From the NCBI GenBank assembly GCA_045643825.1, contig JAZRFV010000084.1, forward strand, positions 8,370 through 72,369: a DNA stretch of 64,000 nt. The letters run 5' to 3'. Position numbers and translations under genes: made by a program. Numbering within the stretch: position 1 is the first letter of the stretch; each line of letters begins with the position of its first letter. Origin of the DNA: Scatosoma sp045643825. GTDB lineage: Bacteria; Bacillota; Clostridia; Christensenellales; Borkfalkiaceae. Shown here piece after piece: positions 31,491-39,282 of the stretch. The notes under the pieces are model-generated. The model saw nothing but the letters and a program-made list of their open reading frames with translations. It was not told the DNA's origin and did not search any database.

Positions 31491-33911
31491 ATGAAAGAGA
31501 AATTTTTAATATCAGGGATGTCCTGTTCGGCTTGTTCCGCCGGTATCGAGCGTACATTGCAAAAAATAGAAGGGGTTTCGAAAGTAGAAGTCTCTTTAAT
31601 GGGCGAATGTATGCAGGTGGAATACGAGGAAGGTGTGGTATCTCGCGAGAATATCATACAAGCGGTAATGGATCTTGGTTATGGTATAAAGGAGTTTGAA
31701 GAAGATGTCTTCAAAAAGGAACAACCGCAACCACAACGGTTAAAGAAACGTTTTTTCTTATCGTTATTTTTCCTTTTGCCGTTGATGTATTTTTCAATGG
31801 GCAGTATGGTTGGTTTGCCACAACCCAACGTAAAGGTAAGCCTTATCCTTCAAATGATGTTGGCGCTTGCTGTGATTGTGATCGACTTTAAGTTTTTTAC
31901 AAGCGGTGCAAAAGCTTTGCTAAAAGGCGTCCCCAATATGGACTCTTTGGTGGCAATGGGTTCAGCGGTGTCGTTTATTTACAGCTTGGTGTATACTGTT
32001 TCCATTTTTATGCAAAAAGCAGGTGCTCATACACATGTCTTTTACGAGTCAGCGGCGATGATTTTGGCGTTGGTAACTCTTGGAAAGTGGTTGGAAGAGA
32101 AATCAAAGCGAAAAACGGGCGATGAAATTGAAAAGTTGATTCAATTGATGCCGAATACCGTGACAGTAGAAAGAAACGACGCGCAGGTTAAATTGCCTTT
32201 TTCGGATATTGCCGTGGGGGATATTTTACTCGTAAAACAAGGGGAATATGTCCCCGTGGACGGTAAAATCATTGAAGGGCACGCCTTTATTGACCGTGCT
32301 GCGATTACGGGGGAAAGTATGCCCGTTGAATTGCAAGAAGGTGATAAAGTAACGGGTGCGGATATTGTAAAAAGCGGATTTATCAAGGTTTTGGCGGAAA
32401 AGGTTGGCGCTGAAACAACCCTTTCGCAAATCGTAAAGATGGTCAAGACTGCAGGGGCAAGTAAAGCCCCTATACAAAAGGTGGCGGATAAAATCGCAGG
32501 TATTTTCGTGCCTGTCGTTACACTTATTGCAATGTTGACATTTATCGTTTGGTTGTGGTTGTCAAAGGATATTTCCTTGGCGGCAAATTACGCAATTAGT
32601 GTTTTGGTAATCTCTTGTCCTTGTTCGTTAGGACTGGCGACGCCCGTTGCTGTAATGGCGGCGATGGGTAGAGGTATGTCGCTTGGTATTTTGTATAAAG
32701 ATGCGGAAATTTTGCAAAAAGCCAAGGATATTAACTGTGTTTTGTTGGATAAAACGGCAACTTTGACGGTGGGACGGCCAAATGTAACCGATTTTCAGCT
32801 TTTTAATGGTGATAGAACGGAGGTTTTACGTCTTGCGGCAAGCGTCGAGGCTCGCTCCAATCACCCCATCGCGGAATGCATTTTGACCTATGCTGAAAAG
32901 GAAATTGGCGAAAGCCGTGTGGATTTAACAGAATATCACTATGAAATTGGTAAAGGTGCAATTGGAAGGTTCAACGGCGTAACGTATCGTCTTGGTAATC
33001 GCCGTTTGCTTGGCAAGATTGAGGAGCAAAAGGCGTATCAGCTTAAAAAAGACTACTCTAAACAAGGCAAAACGGCTATTTTCTTGGCTGATGAGAAAGA
33101 TATTTTGTGTGTATTTGCGGTTGCAGACACCTTAAAAGAGGAAAGCAAGTCTGCAATATCCGAACTAAAAACGAAAAATATCCGTTTGGGCATGTTAACG
33201 GGTGATAACGAAAACGTAGCGCAGGCGATAGCGCAAGAGGTTGGCATTGACGACTATTTTGCGGAGGCCTTGCCGAGTGATAAAGTGCAGGCAGTACAAC
33301 GTATTCGTAGTGTGGGCGGTTTTGTGGCAATGGTTGGCGATGGCATCAATGACAGCCCTGCCTTAAAAGAGGCGGATATTGGTATTGCAATGGGCAATGG
33401 TACGGACATCGCCATCGATAGTGCAGATATTATACTTTCCAGGGGTGATTTGCGGTTGGTTGGCAAGGCAATTGATTTCAGCCGTGCCACGGTAAGGATT
33501 ATCAAGCAAAATCTATTTTGGGCGTTTTTCTACAACTGCGTAGCAATCCCCGTGGCGGCAGGCGTATTTGCTTTTGCGGGAATCTCACTTACGCCTATGA
33601 TTGGGGCGGCGTGTATGTGTGCAAGCTCGTTATTTGTGGTAACAAACGCCCTGCGGTTGATGAATTTCGATAAGACAAAGACAAAAGTTGAGGACGATAA
33701 AATGAAAAAGGTATTGAAGATTGAAGGTATGATGTGTCAGCACTGCGTTGCGCATGTAACAAAGGCGTTGCAAGGGATTGACGGCGTGGATTCCGTGGAA
33801 GTAAACTTGAAAAAGGGGACTGCTATGGTAACGTTTTCCACGGCTGTTTCGGATGAGACGCTTATTTCCATCATTACGGATGCAGGCTACGAGGTGAAGA
33901 AAATTTCCTGA
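31491..33911 (+). CDS. copA: Copper-exporting P1B-type ATPase with CopZ-like C-terminal domain
   Basis: An 806-residue Cu(I) pump. An N-terminal HMA domain has 'GMSCSAC'. The membrane metal site is 'CPC', and the copper-type pattern N-x6-YN-x4-P ('NLFWAFFYNCVAIP') with 'MCASS' in the last helix supports copper rather than zinc or cadmium. 'ITGES', 'SNHPIAE' and 'VGDGINDSPAL' are intact. The phosphorylation motif, normally DKTGT, reads DKTAT (Asp420, Ala423). After a short linker comes a second, complete HMA domain with 'GMMCQHC' (738-806), equivalent in size to free CopZ. A GAGG eight bases before the in-frame ATG at 33702 suggests that this part may also be made separately. Confidence 0.9.
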   Translation: MKEKFLISGMSCSACSAGIERTLQKIEGVSKVEVSLMGECMQVEYEEGVVSRENIIQAVMDLGYGIKEFEEDVFKKEQPQPQRLKKRFFLSLFFLLPLMYFSMGSMVGLPQPNVKVSLILQMMLALAVIVIDFKFFTSGAKALLKGVPNMDSLVAMGSAVSFIYSLVYTVSIFMQKAGAHTHVFYESAAMILALVTLGKWLEEKSKRKTGDEIEKLIQLMPNTVTVERNDAQVKLPFSDIAVGDILLVKQGEYVPVDGKIIEGHAFIDRAAITGESMPVELQEGDKVTGADIVKSGFIKVLAEKVGAETTLSQIVKMVKTAGASKAPIQKVADKIAGIFVPVVTLIAMLTFIVWLWLSKDISLAANYAISVLVISCPCSLGLATPVAVMAAMGRGMSLGILYKDAEILQKAKDINCVLLDKTATLTVGRPNVTDFQLFNGDRTEVLRLAASVEARSNHPIAECILTYAEKEIGESRVDLTEYHYEIGKGAIGRFNGVTYRLGNRRLLGKIEEQKAYQLKKDYSKQGKTAIFLADEKDILCVFAVADTLKEESKSAISELKTKNIRLGMLTGDNENVAQAIAQEVGIDDYFAEALPSDKVQAVQRIRSVGGFVAMVGDGINDSPALKEADIGIAMGNGTDIAIDSADIILSRGDLRLVGKAIDFSRATVRIIKQNLFWAFFYNCVAIPVAAGVFAFAGISLTPMIGAACMCASSLFVVTNALRLMNFDKTKTKVEDDKMKKVLKIEGMMCQHCVAHVTKALQGIDGVDSVEVNLKKGTAMVTFSTAVSDETLISIITDAGYEVKKIS
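33702..33911 (+). CDS. Possible internal start: free CopZ-like copper chaperone inside copA
   Basis: ATG 33702 is in frame with copA and preceded at eight bases by GAGG, the ribosome site used throughout this window. Translation from here gives a 69-residue HMA protein with 'GMMCQHC', the normal size of a CopZ chaperone. Either a former copZ gene has fused to copA with its signals kept, or both forms are made. Confidence 0.5.
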   Translation: MKKVLKIEGMMCQHCVAHVTKALQGIDGVDSVEVNLKKGTAMVTFSTAVSDETLISIITDAGYEVKKIS

Positions 33912-34002
33912 CAAAATAAATAAAAAAGTGACAAAATAAATCAGAAAAAACGTATGCACATATGCTATGATATCCTCGATAAACATATCAGGAGGTAGGA
34001 AT

Positions 34003-34341
34003 ATGTCGCAAATGTTATTACTCGATAAACGCACACAAGGCTTGATTGAGGATTATGTACCGCAAGGTGAAATCCTCGAGGGTGTTGTGTGCTTTTTTTC
34101 GGTCTTTGCGGATTATACGCGGGTGAAAATTTTATCTGCCTTGGCAATAAGTGAGTTGTGTGTGACCGACTTGTCAAGGATCCTTGAAATCAATCAAACG
34201 ACCGTTTCACATCAGCTTCGTTTTTTGAAAAGTGCAGGCATTGTGAAGTGCTGTCGACAAGGTAAAATCGTCTTTTACAGCTTGGTGGACGATACAATTA
34301 ACGACGTGATATTAAAAGGTGTCGAATTTTTAGGCTGTTAA
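34003..34341 (+). CDS. ArsR/SmtB-family metal-responsive repressor
   Basis: A 112-residue winged-HTH protein ('YTRVKILSALAISELCVTDL', recognition helix 'NQTTVSHQLRFLKSAG', wing 'RQGKIVFYSL'). The helix that binds metal in many relatives has 'ELCVxDL' with one Cys here (ELCVTDL); further cysteines are present at 'KCCRQG' and the C-terminus. It sits 91 nt after copA and may control it or itself. ATG 34003 follows AGGAGG; the in-frame ATG at 33967 is rejected. Upstream, TGATAT (33968-33973) and ATATCA (33985-33990) form a small inverted repeat that could be an operator. Confidence 0.85.
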   Translation: MSQMLLLDKRTQGLIEDYVPQGEILEGVVCFFSVFADYTRVKILSALAISELCVTDLSRILEINQTTVSHQLRFLKSAGIVKCCRQGKIVFYSLVDDTINDVILKGVEFLGC

Positions 34342-34363
34342 AGGGATAAAGCCCGTTTTTTTT
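34333..34363 (+). terminator. Probable terminator after the ArsR gene
   Basis: A short stem (4 bp plus 3 bp around one bulge) within the gene's end and just beyond it, followed by eight T. Confidence 0.55.
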
Positions 34364-34374
34364 CTTCTATTCCC

Positions 34375-34403
34375 TTGCAAAAATTTGCGTTTTGGTATAT
34401 AAT
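34375..34403 (+). promoter_or_regulatory. uvrC promoter, probably giving a leaderless transcript
   Basis: TTGCAA (34375-34380), 17-nt spacer, TATAAT (34398-34403). Only eight bases separate the -10 box from the ATG at 34412, so transcription should begin at or within a few bases of the start codon. Confidence 0.7.
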
Positions 34404-34411
34404 AATGTAGT

Positions 34412-36220
34412 ATGGGTGGCTTAAAAGAAAAATTAAGTTTGCTTCCCGATTTGCCCGGCGTATATATCATGTTGGACAAGGACGGGATAGTTATTTACGT
34501 GGGGAAAGCCCGCATCTTGAAAAATAGGGTGCGGCAATATTTTCACGCCTCCGCAAAACCCGAAAAGGTTGCTGCGATGGTGGAGAATATTGCAGACTTT
34601 TACTATATTATCACTCAAACGGAAATCGATGCGCTTGCCCTTGAAAATAACTTAATCAAGAAATATAAGCCTAAATATAACATTCTTTTAAAGGATGACA
34701 AAACCTACCCATATATCAAGGTGCATACGAAGGAAACCTTCCCGCGTGTGTCCATTACTCGCAAGATTAAGAAAGACGGAAAATATTTCGGCCCGTTTAT
34801 GGGTGGTGTGCGCTGCGGGGAGCTGTTGGATGTTATCAGTGCCGTTTACAAGGTGCGAAACTGTTCGGTTGCGGTTGGAGAAAAGCCGAAAAAACCTTGC
34901 CTTGCTTATCATTTAGGGCGTTGCCTTGCTCCTTGTGCGCATTTGTGCACGCAAGAGGAATATGCGGCAAAGGTTAAAGAAACGCTTTCCTTCTTGGATG
35001 GTAATTACGAAGCGGCGGAAACGCTTTTACAAGAAAAAATGCTTCGCTTTGCAGAGAATGAAGAATTCGAGCTTGCAATGGAATATCGTGAAAAGCTTGC
35101 CATGTTGTCAAAATTAAAGCTGAAGCGTATCACCTCGTTAAATCGCGCTTTAAACGCAGACGTTATTGCTTTAAAGACGAATTTTATTTATTCTTCGGTC
35201 AATGTGTTGGTTACCCGTAGCGGTATTATGCAGGGCAGTACAAATTTTGCCTTGGAGGATAGTTCGTTTACTGAAACGGATGCATTAACCGCCTTTATTG
35301 CACAGTTCTACACTTCGCACGAATTGCCTGACGAAATTATCACGCAGGATTTTTGTGAAAAGGATTTGCTTGAAAAGTATTTTTTCGAACGCTTTGATAA
35401 GCGTGTAGAAATCGTATTACCCAAACAGGGGGTAAAGCGTCAGCTTTTGGAAATGGCCGAAAAAAATGCAAGCGAATACCTCTCAAAATCAATCGACAAA
35501 ATTAAACATAAAAACGATATGACGAAAAATGCCTGTCAACGCCTTCAAGAGGTTTTGGGCTTGGAAAAATATCCAAAGAGCATGGAATGTTACGATATTT
35601 CCAACATTAGCGGCGTGGATAAGGTTGGTTCGATGGTTGTCTTTATCGATGGCGAAGCGGAAAAAAGCAGTTATCGTCGGTTTAAGATTAAGACGGTTGA
35701 AGGGGCAAACGACTATGCTTCCCATCAGGAAATGATGCGCCGCCGCCTTGCAAAGCTTGACGGTGAGGAATCGGAGCGTTTTCCAAAGCCCGACCTTATC
35801 ATTATCGATGGTGGGAAAGGGCAATTGTCGGCGATTAAAGAGGTGTTTGACGAAATGGGGGTTAAGGATATCGAGTTGATATCCTTGGCTGAAAAAGAGG
35901 AGGAAATTTTTACTCTTTTTTCGGAGAAAAGCATTCGCATAGACCATCGTGATTACGCATTGAAGATGCTCCAACGCATTCGTGACGAAGTCGACCGTTT
36001 TGCAATTACCTATTACCGTAGCTTGCACTCTAAACGAAACTTGGCATCCGTTTTACAAGAAATAGACGGCATTGGCAAGAAAAAACGCATGGCGTTGTTG
36101 GAAAAATTCGGTACGATAGACAAAATTATGGATGCAACGGAAGAGATGCTGTGTGAGGCGGAAGGGATTGGCCCTGAGCTTGCGAAAAAGATTAAGGATT
36201 ATTTTAAGGGAAATATATAG
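34412..36220 (+). CDS. uvrC: Excinuclease ABC subunit C
   Basis: The 602-residue UvrC nuclease of nucleotide excision repair. The GIY-YIG 3'-incision domain is at the N-terminus ('LPDLPGVYIML...VIYVGKA'), followed by a Cys cluster ('CLAYHLGRCLAPC'), a UvrB-binding helix pair, the RNase-H-like 5'-incision domain ('CYDISNISGVDKVGSMVVF', 'IIIDGGKGQL') and C-terminal helix-hairpin-helix repeats ('EIDGIGKKKRMALL', 'AEGIGPELAKKI'). No ribosome site precedes the ATG, and no later start is possible because the family homology begins at residue 4. The next gene starts immediately after the stop. Confidence 0.95.
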   Translation: MGGLKEKLSLLPDLPGVYIMLDKDGIVIYVGKARILKNRVRQYFHASAKPEKVAAMVENIADFYYIITQTEIDALALENNLIKKYKPKYNILLKDDKTYPYIKVHTKETFPRVSITRKIKKDGKYFGPFMGGVRCGELLDVISAVYKVRNCSVAVGEKPKKPCLAYHLGRCLAPCAHLCTQEEYAAKVKETLSFLDGNYEAAETLLQEKMLRFAENEEFELAMEYREKLAMLSKLKLKRITSLNRALNADVIALKTNFIYSSVNVLVTRSGIMQGSTNFALEDSSFTETDALTAFIAQFYTSHELPDEIITQDFCEKDLLEKYFFERFDKRVEIVLPKQGVKRQLLEMAEKNASEYLSKSIDKIKHKNDMTKNACQRLQEVLGLEKYPKSMECYDISNISGVDKVGSMVVFIDGEAEKSSYRRFKIKTVEGANDYASHQEMMRRRLAKLDGEESERFPKPDLIIIDGGKGQLSAIKEVFDEMGVKDIELISLAEKEEEIFTLFSEKSIRIDHRDYALKMLQRIRDEVDRFAITYYRSLHSKRNLASVLQEIDGIGKKKRMALLEKFGTIDKIMDATEEMLCEAEGIGPELAKKIKDYFKGNI

Positions 36221-37060
36221 ATGCGAAAGATAAACTATGGATTGATCGTTTCCGATTTTGACGGTACGTTGGTCAATGAGGATGGAACAATTTTAAAAGA
36301 AAATAGGCAAGCGATTTCCGATTATATTGCAAACGGCGGGACGTTTGTTATTTCCACAGGGCGTATGCCCGATGGCATTTTGTCGAGAGCGAGTGATCTT
36401 GGCTTGAAAGGATTGGTTGCTTGTTGTCAAGGTTCCATTATCGCGGATATAGAAACGAAACAATTTGTTTTCGAGGGGAGAATCCCTTATGAAACTACAC
36501 TTTCCATTGTAGAGAAAATGGAACAAATGGGGTTGCATATTCACGTTTACGACGGGTGGGAATACTACTGTAATATGGATGATGTCGCGTTAAAGTGGTA
36601 TGAGGATGCTGTAAAAAGCAAGGCGAATTTGGTGCTTGATAGACCATTGTCGCAATTTGTAAAGGAAAAACGCTTGGCTTCTTATAAGGTGCTTGCTATG
36701 GTAGATCCTGAAGATAATGAGAGGGTATTACAAACGTTGGACAAGTGCGATTTTGTTGATTGTACAGTTACACGAAGCAGTAAGTTCTTGGTTGAGGTAA
36801 ATAACGGCAGGTACTCTAAGGGTACGGCAGTAGAATTTTTGGCAAAGCATTTTAATGTGCCACTTAAAAAAACGGTTGCGGTCGGGGATCAATTAAATGA
36901 CGTCTCGATGATAGAAACGGCCGGGATAGGCGTTGCCGTACAAAATGCGGATAGTGGATTAAAGGAAAAGTCAAACGTAGTAGCCCCGTTGACCAACGAG
37001 GAAGGGGCGATTGCCTGGGTAATAGAGGAATTCGGGTTTCAAAAGAACGTAAAGGATTAA
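36221..37060 (+). CDS. Cof-type HAD-IIB sugar-phosphate phosphatase
   Basis: A 279-residue HAD hydrolase with 'VSDFDGTLV' (motif I), 'VISTGRM' (II), Lys in 'RYSKGTAVEFLA' (III) and 'VAVGDQLNDVSMI' (IV); the large C2b cap between II and III marks the Cof/YidA subfamily that dephosphorylates sugar phosphates and cofactors. Substrate unknown. No gap separates it from uvrC, and one base separates it from the next gene. Confidence 0.88.
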   Translation: MRKINYGLIVSDFDGTLVNEDGTILKENRQAISDYIANGGTFVISTGRMPDGILSRASDLGLKGLVACCQGSIIADIETKQFVFEGRIPYETTLSIVEKMEQMGLHIHVYDGWEYYCNMDDVALKWYEDAVKSKANLVLDRPLSQFVKEKRLASYKVLAMVDPEDNERVLQTLDKCDFVDCTVTRSSKFLVEVNNGRYSKGTAVEFLAKHFNVPLKKTVAVGDQLNDVSMIETAGIGVAVQNADSGLKEKSNVVAPLTNEEGAIAWVIEEFGFQKNVKD

Positions 37061-37061
37061 T

Positions 37062-39278
37062 ATGTTGGAAATTTTAGCTCCCGCTGGAAATATGGACAGC
37101 GCTTTGGCGGCGCTGAATAATGGCGCAAATGCGATATATTTAGGGTTAGCATCCTCTTTTTCCGCCCGTCAAGGTGCGGATAATTTTGACGTGGACTCTT
37201 TTCGCTCTATCATTTTACGTGCACACCTTTGCGGGACTAAAGTTTACGTTGCATTAAATACCGTCGTTCGTTCGGGCGAGGAGGTAGAGGCCTTTTTAAA
37301 GGATTTACTGTTTGCGTGGAATGAGGGCGTGGATGCAATTATTTTGCAGGATATTTTCTTGGGTAAAATGGTGCATAGCTTGTATCCCGATATTGTCTTG
37401 CATTTGAGCACGCAGGCTGGCGTATGTAATATTTATGGAGCAAAGCTTGCCAAGGAATATGGTTTTTCACGTGTAATTTTGGCCCGTGAAACGCCTCTTG
37501 CAGAAATAACGAAGATTGCACAATTTATGGAAACGGAAACCTTCGTCCATGGTGCACTTTGCACTTGTTTTTCAGGACAATGCTACTTTTCCTCGTTTAT
37601 TGGCGGGAATAGTGGTAACCGTGGACGTTGTAAACAGCCTTGCCGCAAAAAATACGCTTACGATAGAAATGGGAATGCGGAAAAAAGCTATGCTTTGTCC
37701 TTGTCAGATTTATGCGTAGGCGAGGATATCCAAAAATTGATCGATGCAGGGGTGATTTCCTTTAAGATCGAAGGGAGAATGCGCCGCCCGGAATACGTTG
37801 CGGCTGCCACTCGCTACTATCGTTCTATTTTGGACGGACAAGCAAATCTGGAGGGGAATTTATCCGATTTAAAGCGTACCTACAACCGTGGTAACTACAC
37901 GAAAGGGTTGGCGTTTGGCCAGGATAAGCGTTTCCTTTCTACGGCTATTCAAGGGCATTTAGGTGAAAAGGTAGGCGTTGTCAAGGTTGTCAACGGGCAA
38001 TTCCTGGTAGAAAGCCGTTTTACCCCGCAAAAGGGCGATGCGTTTAAGATTATTCGTGATGGGGAAGAAGTCGGTGGCGCGGTGTATGTAAAGAGCCAAG
38101 GGAAATCCTTTGTAATTGATTCCAAAAATCGTTTAAAGAATGGTGACGGCGTATTCGTTACGACGGATACGGCGGTAAATCAAAGACTTTTGTCCGCTGA
38201 AAAACGAGGTAAAATCCATTTTACCCTTACCTTTACCGAGGGGGAACGTGCTATTGCGGAATGGAATGGTGTTCGTTTTGAAAGTGACAATATTTTACAA
38301 TCCGCACAAAATAGGCCGTTAAGTAAAGAAGAACTGGTGTCTTGCTTCTCAAAAGCGGACGGACTCCCTGCCGATATTTATTTTGACGAAATCAATATAA
38401 ACGGTAATATTTTTATCCCGAAGTCGGAATTAAATGCTTTTAGAAGAAAGGTGTACGCGGAGATTTGTGCATATATCCAGAAGGGCACTCGTTCGGTTGT
38501 TTTCATAAGCAATTTGCAAGTGGCAAATATATGTGGTAAGAATGATAAAACGGCGGTGATTTCCGATGATTTTACCGAAATCTACACGGATATAGCAATT
38601 TATAAACCGCAAAATTGGTGCGAGGATTTACCCAAGGCATTTGTTGAAGGGAAATTCGAGAAATATATTTATTATCCTGCCTTTGCAACCGATAACGAGC
38701 TTGATAAGATAAAACAATGGCTCACGGCGTATAATATTGACGGTGTGTATGCGGAAAATTACGGTGCGATAAAATTCGCCGAGGAATGCGGCGTGAAATT
38801 ATTCGCAGGTACGGGCTTTAACCTGACCAACGAATATTCAGTTGCCGAGCTCTTAAAGGTAAATTGCTTGTCTTATTATGCAATTTCCAAGGAATTGAAT
38901 GAAACCCAGGCGAAGGGATTGATTGGCGAGAAAGCCTTTGCGCTTTCTTCGGGGAATATCAAGCTTATGGACTTGTGTTATTGTCCGTTTGGAAAGACCT
39001 GCAATAAGTGTGACAAGCGTACCAGGTACGCATTGACGGATGAGAACGGTCGTGTATTCCCCACGCGTAGATACGTAGGCGCGGACGGTAATTGCCGTTT
39101 TGAGGTGTACAACTGTGCGGATTTAATCGGCGCGGGGATTATGGGGGCAGGTCAGCTTTTGGACGTCAGCATGCTTGATAAAAAAGTGCAGGCGGTTGAC
39201 TGTAAAGATAGTGAAATGAAACAAAAGGGCTTATATAGATCCTGCACGTCGGGACATTATAAACGCGGAGTGCTTTAA
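37062..39278 (+). CDS. U32-family protein, RlhA-like (probable RNA hydroxylation factor)
   Basis: A 738-residue two-part U32 protein. The N-terminal half is the U32 'peptidase' barrel with the signature Cys cluster 'CTCFSGQCYFSSFIGG...RCKQPCR', which in relatives binds an Fe-S cluster. The C-terminal half matches the DUF3656-type extension and has more Cys pairs ('CPFGKTCNKC'). Large U32 proteins of this layout (RlhA) are needed for hydroxycytidine in 23S rRNA, and smaller ones (TrhP) for tRNA wobble hydroxylation, so an RNA-modification role is more likely than proteolysis. It lies one base after the HAD gene and four before mutS2. Confidence 0.85.
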   Translation: MLEILAPAGNMDSALAALNNGANAIYLGLASSFSARQGADNFDVDSFRSIILRAHLCGTKVYVALNTVVRSGEEVEAFLKDLLFAWNEGVDAIILQDIFLGKMVHSLYPDIVLHLSTQAGVCNIYGAKLAKEYGFSRVILARETPLAEITKIAQFMETETFVHGALCTCFSGQCYFSSFIGGNSGNRGRCKQPCRKKYAYDRNGNAEKSYALSLSDLCVGEDIQKLIDAGVISFKIEGRMRRPEYVAAATRYYRSILDGQANLEGNLSDLKRTYNRGNYTKGLAFGQDKRFLSTAIQGHLGEKVGVVKVVNGQFLVESRFTPQKGDAFKIIRDGEEVGGAVYVKSQGKSFVIDSKNRLKNGDGVFVTTDTAVNQRLLSAEKRGKIHFTLTFTEGERAIAEWNGVRFESDNILQSAQNRPLSKEELVSCFSKADGLPADIYFDEININGNIFIPKSELNAFRRKVYAEICAYIQKGTRSVVFISNLQVANICGKNDKTAVISDDFTEIYTDIAIYKPQNWCEDLPKAFVEGKFEKYIYYPAFATDNELDKIKQWLTAYNIDGVYAENYGAIKFAEECGVKLFAGTGFNLTNEYSVAELLKVNCLSYYAISKELNETQAKGLIGEKAFALSSGNIKLMDLCYCPFGKTCNKCDKRTRYALTDENGRVFPTRRYVGADGNCRFEVYNCADLIGAGIMGAGQLLDVSMLDKKVQAVDCKDSEMKQKGLYRSCTSGHYKRGVL

Positions 39279-39282
39279 TTAA

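Noticed and set aside
33909..33948. Two direct 20-bp copies starting TGACAAAATAAAT after copA
   Set aside because: AT-rich and imperfect, with no promoter or operator logic that I can support.
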